From Methylotenera_A sp040387095 (GTDB taxonomy: Bacteria; Pseudomonadota; Gammaproteobacteria; Burkholderiales; Methylophilaceae), in contig JAZKEJ010000047.1 of NCBI GenBank assembly GCA_040387095.1, positions 1 through 40,509 of the forward strand: a stretch of DNA of 40,509 nucleotides. Reading direction: 5' to 3'. Positions 33,264 through 40,509 of this stretch are shown piece after piece; within the stretch, counting starts at the first letter, position 1; each line of letters starts with the position of its first letter. The translations under genes and the position numbers were made by a program. The notes beneath the pieces were generated by a model. It saw only the letters and a program-made list of their open reading frames with translations, was not told the origin of the DNA and made no database searches.

Positions 33264-35459
33264 TTATTGCTCATGAGCGATGGGCAATATGATTGTTACA
33301 CAGGCGCCACCAGATGGGTTGTTTTCTATTTTAATTTGACCAGCATGTTCGTCTACCATTTTCTTGACGATGGCCAAACCTAAACCAGTGCCATGCGCCT
33401 TAGTAGTAACATATGGCTCGTAGGCGTGAGAGATTAACTCTGCCGGAAAACCCTGCCCATTATCTGTCACAGTCAACTTAATTGTAGATTCATTAAAACT
33501 GGTCTGCACTAAAATTTCAGGATTCTTAATGGCCAAATGACCATCTGTTGATTTAAGTGCATCTTGCGCATTTTGCATTAAATTGTGCAGCACCTGCCGC
33601 AACATGGTTGCATCACCCAGAATATCTGGCATATTCGGCATTAAGTCATAAATCATTTTAAAACCAGCATATTCGTTTACGCTGTCATCACTAACATTTT
33701 CATACAGCATTGATACGTCTTTTATGAGCGCGTTAATGTTCAGTTTGGTTAAATTGGCTGAAGGCGCGCGCGCATATTCGCTAAATTCATTCACCATCGT
33801 TTTCATGGCGCTAACCTGGTTAACAATTGTATCAGTAGCGCGTTGCAGCATGCTGGCATCATCAGCATTTAATTTACTATTTAATTTATGCTGCAAGCGC
33901 TCGGCAGATAGCTGGATAGGCGTAAGCGGGTTTTTGATTTCATGGGCTAATCTACGCGCAACTTCGCCCCAAGCTGCATCACGCTGAGCCTGCACCATGG
34001 TCGTGACATCGTCAAAAACCACCACAAAGCCGTTATCACTACTGCCTGCACTGGTGTCATTTGGGAGGCGCGTTGCGCGTACCAGTAGCAGTTGTTTGCC
34101 TTTCGGCCTGACGATTTCAATTTGGCGAGAGAATTCTGTTTTGGCCAATTCAGCTGTTTTAGTTAGTTCAAAATGTGATCTGACTAGGCTGATAAATTCA
34201 CCTAAAAAAGTATTTTTTTCGCTGATTTTTGTGAACTGCTGATTTTCGAACAAGGCAAGATTTAAACCTAAAATAGTGCTGGCAGTCAGGTTAAAAGTGC
34301 GTAACTCACCTTTTTCATTAATCGCCAATACGCCAGATGATAAATGCGCCAGAATCGTCGCTAAATAGCTGCGTGCAGCCTCTACACGTACACGGTTGCG
34401 CTCTGTGGCTTTGGTGGCATCATCCAATTGGCGCGTCATGCTATTGAATGATTTAACCAATACGCCCAGCTCATCTTTGCCATGTTCTGGCAGCATCGTG
34501 CTGTAATCGCCGCTGGCAATCGCACGCGTGCCTTCAGCCAATACGGTTAACGGTTGTGTAATGCGACGACTTAACACGAAAGCAATTGCCAAGGCCGATA
34601 GCATGGCTAGCATCAATACCAATGTTAAAGTAAGCGCAAATACATCTTTGAGCGAGTTGCGGCTATAGGACAGTTCTTGATAATCGCGATAAACGTCTTG
34701 TACAGCTTCGGCCGTATTAGATAATGATTTGGGAACAGGCTGTAATAATTGCAAAATGCGCGTTTGGCCCGCCAGCTCCTGCACATTCACGGGCGCTAGT
34801 ACGCGCAAATATAAACCCTTATTCGGTATTGGCTCAATTTTTCCATAGACGCGATTTTGCGCTTGGCGCAGTTGTGGAATGCTGGGTAATTCAGGCAAAA
34901 AACTATTTGGATCGCCACTTGAAACCGAAATAATACGACCTTGAGGAGTTAATAAAGCAGCGTCTTGTATACCAGACTTTTCACGTAGATCGTTGAGTAA
35001 GCTGTAATGACTGCGTGATGGCTGAAAAGCTAAAGTAAGCGCAATATTTTCTGCTTTTTCTTCTAAATCTTGCAGCATAATATCCAAAGCGCGTTGGCCT
35101 AAACTTAAGCCGCCATCCAATGCGGATTCTACTTTTACGTTAAACCAGGATTCGATTGAGCGCGTTAAAAAATTCACGCTCACCAGATACACAATTAAAC
35201 CAGGAAGAATCGCCATCAAAGCAAAAGTGCCTAATAAGCGTAAGGTTAAGCGGCTACCCATCACGCCGCTTTTGATTTTTTTGTACAAATGCCAGAGCTG
35301 GATGCCAATTAGCACAATTAAAATACCGGCTAGCCCAATGTTAAGGTATAGCAGGATTTTGTAATAATCGTTTGAAGCCGCAGTATTGGCGCTGGCTAAC
35401 GAAAGTAAGTACAGAAGCACTACACCTAAAGCCGCGCTTGCAAATACAATATATCTCAT
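33264..35459 (-). CDS. ntrY: Nitrogen-regulation sensor histidine kinase NtrY
   Basis: A 731-residue membrane kinase. Three N-terminal membrane helices lie near residues 5-25, 35-58 and 75-95; a periplasmic sensor region ends at a fourth helix near 280-300, followed by HAMP (SRRITQPLTVLAEGTRAIASGD). A PAS domain spans about 375-490. The HisKA site is RRLAHEIKNPLTPIQLSAER, and the ATPase part has NLMQNAQDAL, DNGQGFP and GTGLGLAIVKKM. All kinase motifs are intact, in contrast to its degenerate partner. It lies between the DUF4390 gene and ntrX on the same strand. Confidence 0.94.
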   Translation of the reverse strand: MRYIVFASAALGVVLLYLLSLASANTAASNDYYKILLYLNIGLAGILIVLIGIQLWHLYKKIKSGVMGSRLTLRLLGTFALMAILPGLIVYLVSVNFLTRSIESWFNVKVESALDGGLSLGQRALDIMLQDLEEKAENIALTLAFQPSRSHYSLLNDLREKSGIQDAALLTPQGRIISVSSGDPNSFLPELPSIPQLRQAQNRVYGKIEPIPNKGLYLRVLAPVNVQELAGQTRILQLLQPVPKSLSNTAEAVQDVYRDYQELSYSRNSLKDVFALTLTLVLMLAMLSALAIAFVLSRRITQPLTVLAEGTRAIASGDYSTMLPEHGKDELGVLVKSFNSMTRQLDDATKATERNRVRVEAARSYLATILAHLSSGVLAINEKGELRTFNLTASTILGLNLALFENQQFTKISEKNTFLGEFISLVRSHFELTKTAELAKTEFSRQIEIVRPKGKQLLLVRATRLPNDTSAGSSDNGFVVVFDDVTTMVQAQRDAAWGEVARRLAHEIKNPLTPIQLSAERLQHKLNSKLNADDASMLQRATDTIVNQVSAMKTMVNEFSEYARAPSANLTKLNINALIKDVSMLYENVSDDSVNEYAGFKMIYDLMPNMPDILGDATMLRQVLHNLMQNAQDALKSTDGHLAIKNPEILVQTSFNESTIKLTVTDNGQGFPAELISHAYEPYVTTKAHGTGLGLAIVKKMVDEHAGQIKIENNPSGGACVTIILPIAHEQ

Positions 35460-35506
35460 CAGCTAGTTTGCAACATGGTTATTGGGACTATTCGCCATTT
35501 CCATCT

Positions 35507-36142
35507 TTAAAAAATGTTAAAGATGCTAAATCCTTTGTTGTTTGATTCATTGCTTTGTAAATCTTTTAAAGACCATTCATATTTCTGTGATACGAGATTC
35601 CATTTTTCAGAAGCAATTGCATCTACTTGAATTGCTTTTGGTAACTTGGATTGGTCTAATCGCACCAGTAAAGCTGCGTTATAAACCTCACCTTTTTCAA
35701 TCAGCGATTTATCTAAAACTTTCCAATTTTCTATCTGCATCAACGCTTCTTTTGCCTCTGCCAGCGTTTCAAACGACTTTTGATGCGGACCGCTGTTGAC
35801 TAAATACTGTCGACTTAAAGCATGGTAGCTCAACACCACGCTGGTGCTGGCGGTGATAATTTCATCATCAAACCAATATTCTCTTGGGCTAACTACCTGA
35901 AACTCAATTAAAAAATGTAGCGGCACGCCTTTGTTAACCGCCTCAACAATTGCCTCATCAAAATCAATTTGGGCATTGGCATACAATGCATAAAAATCAT
36001 CTAGTGGTTCTAGCTCAGCTTGATTGATAACAATACTGCTTGCTGCAAATGCGATTGAAGTTGCATTCATCAATAACACAACAAAAATGAAGCGCGCAAA
36101 TTGGTTAACTTTTTTGAAGAAGCGCGTAAAAAAGACCATCAT
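35507..36142 (-). CDS. DUF4390 secreted protein
   Basis: A 211-residue protein of unknown function found next to rsmB and ntrYX in betaproteobacteria. A signal peptide (FFKKVNQFARFIFVVLLMN, cleavage near AFA) is followed by the DUF4390 pattern: NKGVPLHFLIEFQVVSPREYWFDDEI, shown here in parts as VPLHFLIEF and YWFDDE, then LSYHALSRQYLVN and WNLVSQKYEW. The start is uncertain: ATG at 36142 or 36139 gives a normal signal peptide, while 36181 and 36199 would lengthen the N-terminus. None has a clear Shine-Dalgarno. The gene start overlaps the last 30-odd bases of rsmB, so coupling is likely. A role in sensing with NtrY is speculation. Confidence 0.82.
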   Translation of the reverse strand: MMVFFTRFFKKVNQFARFIFVVLLMNATSIAFAASSIVINQAELEPLDDFYALYANAQIDFDEAIVEAVNKGVPLHFLIEFQVVSPREYWFDDEIITASTSVVLSYHALSRQYLVNSGPHQKSFETLAEAKEALMQIENWKVLDKSLIEKGEVYNAALLVRLDQSKLPKAIQVDAIASEKWNLVSQKYEWSLKDLQSNESNNKGFSIFNIF

Positions 36143-37400
36143 GGTGATGGTTTGGAATAAGTTGACCGTGTTCAAGCTGAACATATTGACTGTTTTCATT
36201 TGTCAGCGTTAAAGGCAATTGAGTTGCATCATGGTTTTTCAGTAAAAAAGCGTCAATTTGTTGCTGATTTTCTTCTTCAAAAATCGAACACGTTACATAG
36301 AGTAATTTACCGCCTTTTGCTAATAATTGCCACAAATTAGCCAAAATTAGCGATTGTTGTTGCGTAAATGTCAAAATATCGCGCTCTCGACGCAGCCATT
36401 TGATATCGACATGCCTGCGCACAATGCCTGACGCGGTACAAGGCACATCTGCCAGAATGCGCTCAAAAGGTTGATTCGCTTGCCATTCCGCCGCATTGCC
36501 CAATTGTAAATCTGCGCTTAAATTTAGTCGCTTTAGATTGCTTTCCACACGGCTTAAACGGCTGGCATCATTGTCTAAAGCGGTTAGGTTTACGTTACTT
36601 AGTTCTAAAATATGCCCAGTTTTGCCGCCTGGCGCACAGCACGCATCTAACACAGTCATGCCGCTTTTTAAATCCAGCAGATCGGCTGCCAATTGCGCGC
36701 CATAATCCTGCACAGAAACCACACCATCGGCAAAACCCGGCACTTTTTCCACAGCAATCGGCTGCGCTAAAATCACTGCATATTCGCCAACCTGGTTTGC
36801 AGCAATATCTTGACGCGCCAATAGTTGCACATATTCTTTGGCGCTGGTTTTCTGCGTATTGACGCGCAACGTCATGGGCGGATGAGCGTTGCCAGTCTTT
36901 AAAATATTTTGCCATGCGTTTGGATATTGGTTTTTAAGCTTATTAATCCACCATTGTGGATAAGAATAATGCGCAACCTCATTATTTTCTGTATCCGTTT
37001 TAATGGCATTACTTAACACTTCTTTTTGACGTAAAAAGTTGCGCAAAACGCCGTTCACCAAACCTTTCGCCCAGCGCGGCTTGGCATAACTGGCGGCTTC
37101 AACCGCTTGATTCACCACAGTGAAATCATCGGCTTTATCATGCAATAACTGATAAATCGCGACTAATAAAAGCGCAGTAATATGTTCATTACTTAACGGT
37201 TTTTCAAGCAATTTAACTAAGTAAGCGTTCACTTCGCCATAAAATCGCAATGTGCCATAGCTTAAATCCGCTGCCGCGCATTTTTGTTGTGGCGTTGCAT
37301 TTGGATAAGATTTAAGCGCATCTGGCAACGCCAACGTTAGATTGCGACCGGATAATACTTGAGAAACTGCAATCGCAGCGATTTGTTGGGAAATGTACAA
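36105..37400 (-). CDS. rsmB: 16S rRNA m5C967 methyltransferase RsmB
   Basis: A 431-residue SAM-dependent enzyme methylating C967 of 16S rRNA. The N-terminal NusB-like RNA-binding domain has CAAADLSYGTLRFYGEV and KGLVNGVLRNFLR. The methyltransferase domain has the SAM loop VLDACCAPGGKTGHILEL and the catalytic DVPCTASGIVRRHVDIKWLR. The C-terminus HDGLFYALLQKS is typical. The ATG at 37400 gives the normal start. Its 3' end overlaps the DUF4390 gene. Confidence 0.95.
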   Translation of the reverse strand: MYISQQIAAIAVSQVLSGRNLTLALPDALKSYPNATPQQKCAAADLSYGTLRFYGEVNAYLVKLLEKPLSNEHITALLLVAIYQLLHDKADDFTVVNQAVEAASYAKPRWAKGLVNGVLRNFLRQKEVLSNAIKTDTENNEVAHYSYPQWWINKLKNQYPNAWQNILKTGNAHPPMTLRVNTQKTSAKEYVQLLARQDIAANQVGEYAVILAQPIAVEKVPGFADGVVSVQDYGAQLAADLLDLKSGMTVLDACCAPGGKTGHILELSNVNLTALDNDASRLSRVESNLKRLNLSADLQLGNAAEWQANQPFERILADVPCTASGIVRRHVDIKWLRRERDILTFTQQQSLILANLWQLLAKGGKLLYVTCSIFEEENQQQIDAFLLKNHDATQLPLTLTNENSQYVQLEHGQLIPNHHHDGLFYALLQKS

Positions 37401-37464
37401 AATTGGCTTTGCTAAACAAAAAAAGCTATTTTAACCGCCGTTGGTTATGGATGCACGCCCATTA

Positions 37465-37821
37465 TTAAATAACATAACTTGTATGTAAGAACTTTGCCGT
37501 AGGCCATTTTTTCTGATTAACCTTTGTTTGTACATATCGCTGATATTTATCCGGCGATAAAACAGATTTAAGCCTGTGCCTATGCTGGTTACAGTATTTA
37601 CAAGCTGCAGCTATATTATTTAAGTTGTCTCTGCCACCAACTTGGCGCGGCACAAGATGTTCAGCAGTGCATTGATAAAACTTTGCTTGACGTTCAGTTA
37701 ATTTGAATTTACTAGCGAAGACTTCAGATGTTTTTAACCACATTGGCTGAAAGCAATAAATACAACATCCAGATTGAGATTGGTAAGCTTTTTGGCGAGA
37801 TTTGATTAGCGTTGTCGGCAT
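37465..37821 (-). CDS. HNH endonuclease domain protein
   Basis: A 118-residue protein with an HNH nuclease core: a first zinc pair CIYC, the histidine motif TAEHLVPRQVGG, Asn in DNLNNIAAAC, and a second pair CKYCNQHRH. Metal-dependent cleavage of DNA is expected; the substrate and role are unknown. The ATG at 37821 is chosen because GGAG lies six bases upstream (37828-37831 on the minus strand), whereas the ATGs at 37833 and 37854 lack such a site. It stands alone between htpX and rsmB, genes that are usually closer together, so it may be an insertion. No intron or restriction partner is visible. Confidence 0.82.
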   Translation of the reverse strand: MPTTLIKSRQKAYQSQSGCCIYCFQPMWLKTSEVFASKFKLTERQAKFYQCTAEHLVPRQVGGRDNLNNIAAACKYCNQHRHRLKSVLSPDKYQRYVQTKVNQKKWPTAKFLHTSYVI

Positions 37822-37827
37822 GACGAG

Positions 37828-37831
37828 CTCC
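37828..37831 (-). promoter_or_regulatory. Ribosome-binding site deciding the HNH gene start
   Basis: GGAG on the minus strand with six bases before the ATG at 37821. It overlaps the next upstream in-frame ATG (37833), which makes that longer start unlikely. Confidence 0.6.
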
Positions 37832-37973
37832 ATAAAATTAAGGGAACCCCACATGCCTTAAAATAGGACTATCTGGGAACCAGTCGGCAATACCGTATGC
37901 TGGCCAAAACAACTTATGAATAATATCAATAAGTTACTATTATGCTAACTAGCTTTCCATATAATTGCAACCA

Positions 37974-38843
37974 TCAATAAACACTCGCCATCGCCATCAA
38001 CCGCGCCACGCGTTCCTCAGTTTGTGGATGCGTACTAAACAATCCTTTCAAACTGCCGCCAGATAGCGGGTTAATAATCATCATTTGCCCCGTTTCAGGA
38101 TGCGCTTCTGCAGTTTCGTTAGGAATTTTGTGCGCATAGTTATGAATCTTTTCTAGTGCGCTAGCTAGTGCTTTTGGGTCTTTGCTGATTTCTGCGCCCA
38201 TTCTGTCCGCTTCAAATTCACGACCGCGCGAGATCGCCATTTGAATCAAGCTGGCGGCCAGTGGCGCTAAAAATAGCATTAAGATGCCAATGATCGGGCT
38301 GCCGCGTTCGCCATCGCGATTGCCGCCACCAAAGAACATGCCGAACTGCGCGATGGACGCAATCGCACCCGCCATGGTGGCGGAAATGGTGGAAATCAAT
38401 GTGTCGCGATTTTTAACGTGCGCCAGTTCGTGCGCCATCACGCCGCGTAATTCGCGCTCGTTTAAAGTCTGCATAATGCCAGCCGTTGCCGCCACCGCCG
38501 CGTTTTCCGGGTTCCGGCCCGTGGCAAATGCGTTGGGTTGGTTTTCGTTCATCACATACACTTTTGGCATTGGCAATTGCGCGTTTTGCGCTAATTCTTT
38601 CACCATATTGTAGTAATTGCGAAATTGGCCGTTGCCATAATTGTTGTCAGGTGAGATTTCTTGCGCGCCATACATTTTTAGCACGGCTTTATCACTAAAC
38701 CAATATGCGTAGATATTCATGCCCGCCGCAAATAAAAGCGCGATCAACATGCCTGTGCCGCCGCCAAGTGCCGCGCCAACTGTACCAAACAGCGCAACAA
38801 TCGCTGCCATTAGAATAGAAGTTTTTAACCAATTGCCAAACAT
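37974..38843 (-). CDS. htpX: Heat-shock membrane protease HtpX
   Basis: A 289-residue inner-membrane zinc metalloprotease for quality control of membrane proteins. Two N-terminal helices (about 5-50) are followed by NAFATGRNPENAAVAATAGI, the zinc site HELAH in GVMAHELAHVKNRDTLIS, two more hydrophobic stretches and the third ligand in REFEADRMGAEIS. GGGAG precedes the ATG with good spacing. A sigma-32-like promoter lies upstream. The gene is between fmt and the HNH gene. Confidence 0.95.
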   Translation of the reverse strand: MFGNWLKTSILMAAIVALFGTVGAALGGGTGMLIALLFAAGMNIYAYWFSDKAVLKMYGAQEISPDNNYGNGQFRNYYNMVKELAQNAQLPMPKVYVMNENQPNAFATGRNPENAAVAATAGIMQTLNERELRGVMAHELAHVKNRDTLISTISATMAGAIASIAQFGMFFGGGNRDGERGSPIIGILMLFLAPLAASLIQMAISRGREFEADRMGAEISKDPKALASALEKIHNYAHKIPNETAEAHPETGQMMIINPLSGGSLKGLFSTHPQTEERVARLMAMASVY

Positions 38844-38891
38844 AGGAATCTCCCTAACGATTACAAATGTGTTTATTTAATAATGATATGA

Positions 38892-38920
38892 ATATGATGT
38901 TGATCATGCTTAAATTCAAG
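38892..38920 (-). promoter_or_regulatory. Possible sigma-32 (heat-shock) promoter of htpX
   Basis: On the minus strand CTTGAA (38920-38915) is followed after 15 bases by CATCATAT (38899-38892), 6 of 8 to the CCCCATnT consensus. htpX is a known heat-shock gene. The -35 part overlaps a 6-bp hairpin (ATGCTT 38906-38911, AAGCAT 38918-38923), which might instead end fmt transcription. Confidence 0.4.
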
Positions 38921-38935
38921 CATTAACCATCAAAA

Positions 38936-39880
38936 TCAGTTAAAAAATTCACCCAACTTAACATGCTGACCTTGCGCGAATTGCTGTGCGGTTTGCCTTT
39001 TGCCACCTGGCATTTGTAGCTCGTGTATTCGCAGAATACCTTGCTCACAGGCGACATCAATATGCGGACTTAACCCAATAATTTGCCCAATTTTTGTGGT
39101 TAAGTTTTGTGTTGATACGTCTTGTTTTACAGCGCTTGCAAACCAGATGCGGCAAGTTTCACCACGAAATTGCGCAGTGGCCACAGGAAAAGGATTGAAG
39201 CCGCGCACTTGGCGTGAGATTTCAGTCGCACTGTTATTCCAGTTGATTGCTGATTCAGATTTTTCTAGCTTGTGTGCGTAAGTAACTAATCGCTCATCCT
39301 GAATTTCGCTATTCAACACGCTGTTATCAGTCAAATCTTGCATGGTTTTGACCATTAATTCTGCACCGATTATAGCTAATTTATCGTGCAAACTTTGCGT
39401 GGTATCGTGTTCAGTAATCGGTACAACGCCTTTGCTAATCATCGCGCCAGCATCCAGAGCAGGAACAACTTCCATAATCGTTACGCCAGTTTCGGTATCG
39501 CCCGCCAAAAGCGCGCGATGAATAGGCGCCGCACCGCGCCAGCGCGGCAGAAGCGATGCATGGATGTTATAGCAGCCGAGTTTTGGCATGTGCAAAACAG
39601 GGGTGGGGATAATCAAGCCATAAGCCGCAACAATCATCACATCAGCATTGCTTTCTGCAATTTGCGCTTGCACTTCAGCCGGTTTTAGAGAGGTGGGCTG
39701 AAAAACAGGGAGGTGATGCTGCAAAGCCAATTGTTTAACAGGACTGGCTTTAAGGTGCATGCCGCGGCCAGCAGGGCGGTCTGGTTGAGTAAGCACCATC
39801 ACAATTTCTTGTCCCGCTGCAATTAAAGCCGCCAATGCGGGTACTGCGAACTCGGGCGTTCCTGCAAAAATGATGCGCAT
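38936..39880 (-). CDS. fmt: Methionyl-tRNA formyltransferase
   Basis: A 314-residue enzyme adding a formyl group to initiator Met-tRNA. The N-terminal domain has MRIIFAGTPEFAVPALAAL, the folate-site VVAAYGLIIP and the catalytic NIHASLLPRWRGAAPIHRAL. VTIMEVVPALDAG and the C-terminal anticodon-side domain (VRGFNPFPVATAQF) follow. It starts one base after the def stop, so the two act as one operon. Confidence 0.96.
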   Translation of the reverse strand: MRIIFAGTPEFAVPALAALIAAGQEIVMVLTQPDRPAGRGMHLKASPVKQLALQHHLPVFQPTSLKPAEVQAQIAESNADVMIVAAYGLIIPTPVLHMPKLGCYNIHASLLPRWRGAAPIHRALLAGDTETGVTIMEVVPALDAGAMISKGVVPITEHDTTQSLHDKLAIIGAELMVKTMQDLTDNSVLNSEIQDERLVTYAHKLEKSESAINWNNSATEISRQVRGFNPFPVATAQFRGETCRIWFASAVKQDVSTQNLTTKIGQIIGLSPHIDVACEQGILRIHELQMPGGKRQTAQQFAQGQHVKLGEFFN

Positions 39881-39881
39881 A

Positions 39882-40397
39882 TCAGTAGCTGTTGCGGGTG
39901 ATTTCGCGCGCGTGTTTAAGCATTCTGGTTTTAATGCGATTGCGTTTTAAAGGGGACAAATATTCAACAAATACTTTACCTAACAGGTGATCCATTTCAT
40001 GTTGAACACAAACGCTCAACAAGCCTTCAGCTTCTAATTTAAAAGACTTACCTTGATTATCTAGCGCTTGAACCGTGATTTTTTCGGCTCTAGTCACAGT
40101 TTCATACACGCCAGGCACTGACAAACAACCTTCTTCATAGTCTTTTAATCCACTTTTTGCCACAATTTTAGGGTTAATGAACACCTGCAAATTGTTTTGT
40201 TCTTTGCTGGTATCAATCACAATCAATTGAATATGGCGGTCAACTTGAGTGGCTGCCAGTCCAATGCCTGGCGCGGCATACATGGTTTCTGCCATATCAG
40301 CAATTAGTCGCCTGATTTCAGCGTTAACTTCTTTTATTGGTTTAGCCACTGTGTGCAAGTGTGGATCTGGATAATTGAGTATATTAAGTAATGCCAT
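39882..40397 (-). CDS. def: Peptide deformylase
   Basis: A 171-residue metalloenzyme removing the formyl group from new proteins. The three family motifs are PGIGLAATQ at about 43-51, EGCLSVPG, and QHEMDHLLGKVF with the two metal His. It is the first gene of the minus-strand block. No clear Shine-Dalgarno precedes the ATG at 40397. The upstream 112 bases probably hold its promoter, but I see no convincing match. Confidence 0.96.
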   Translation of the reverse strand: MALLNILNYPDPHLHTVAKPIKEVNAEIRRLIADMAETMYAAPGIGLAATQVDRHIQLIVIDTSKEQNNLQVFINPKIVAKSGLKDYEEGCLSVPGVYETVTRAEKITVQALDNQGKSFKLEAEGLLSVCVQHEMDHLLGKVFVEYLSPLKRNRIKTRMLKHAREITRNSY

Positions 40398-40482
40398 AAT
40401 CGTTAAATATTAAAAGTGTTGTCTTATATCAACAGCCCGCTTTGTAAAAAGTTTCATTTTTGCAAAAAAGCTTGATTGTTGA

Positions 40483-40509
40483 ATGAATTACGTGATAAAT
40501 TTAATGCAA
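40483..40509 (+). CDS. Possible start of a divergent gene, cut by the window end
   Basis: An ATG at 40483 opens nine codons (MNYVINLMQ) to the window edge, divergent from def. A LysM-domain gene often starts at this place in related genomes, but no ribosome-binding site is visible and the sequence is far too short to judge. Confidence 0.15.

Noticed and set aside
37465..37821. HNH gene as part of a group I/II intron or restriction system
   Set aside because: No intron core, split host gene or methyltransferase is visible beside it.

Overview
This window looks like a chromosomal segment from a moderately AT-rich betaproteobacterium, most like the methylotrophic family Methylophilaceae (a Methylotenera-type genome). 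That is inferred from the base composition, the protein sequences and the betaproteobacterial gene order kefB | kdsD-kdsC-lptC-lptA-lptB-rpoN-hpf-hprK-rapZ-PTS and def-fmt-htpX-rsmB-DUF4390-ntrY-ntrX. A run of exactly 100 N inside the PTS enzyme I gene shows that it comes from a draft assembly. I see no rRNA, tRNA, IS element, prophage or CRISPR array.

Left third (1-14581). After about 500 bases without a gene comes a plus-strand cluster for a type IV filament machine of MSHA-pilus / type II secretion type. Its first gene encodes an intact sigma-54-dependent response regulator behind a good sigma-70-like promoter. Then follow an ExeA/MshM-like AAA+ protein with a membrane segment and a SPOR-like domain, a lipoprotein secretin (MshL), a TPR protein (MshN-like), an assembly ATPase with an N-terminal MshEN (c-di-GMP-binding) domain, a GspF/MshG platform protein, a fused PilM/PilN-like (MshI-like) protein, PilO- and PilP-like proteins, and two related pseudopilins. 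One pseudopilin is GspK-like and lacks the +5 glutamate; the other has a canonical prepilin motif. No major pilin or prepilin peptidase gene is in the window.

Middle (14581-29054). A ThiF/MoeB E1-like gene overlaps the last pilin gene and converges on a ThiO-like oxidase and a CPA2 (Kef/YbaL-type) antiporter. The antiporter diverges from the lipopolysaccharide cluster kdsD-kdsC-lptC-lptA-lptB, across an intergenic region holding a 12-bp inverted repeat. Next come rpoN (sigma-54), hpf with a large hairpin just before its ribosome-binding site, hprK, rapZ, a mannose-type PTS IIA, HPr and enzyme I (interrupted by the gap). No PTS permease is visible, so this PTS is probably regulatory. ptsN, often found between hpf and hprK, is absent there. 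A small DUF4870 membrane protein follows.

Right third (29098-40509). Oligopeptidase A (prlC) and exonuclease III (xthA) converge on a long minus-strand block read from right to left: def, fmt, htpX (with a possible sigma-32 promoter), an HNH endonuclease gene, rsmB, a DUF4390 gene overlapping rsmB, ntrY and ntrX. The NtrX protein keeps its receiver and Fis-type DNA-binding domains, but its AAA+ domain has lost the Walker A and GAFTGA motifs, so it is unlikely to activate sigma-54.

Together the window combines surface-filament assembly, LPS precursor and export genes, and a regulatory layer (sigma-54, two NtrC-type regulators, a regulatory PTS, HPF). The best candidates for new biology are the filament cluster with its regulator and tandem pseudopilins, the degenerate NtrX, and the hpf leader hairpin.
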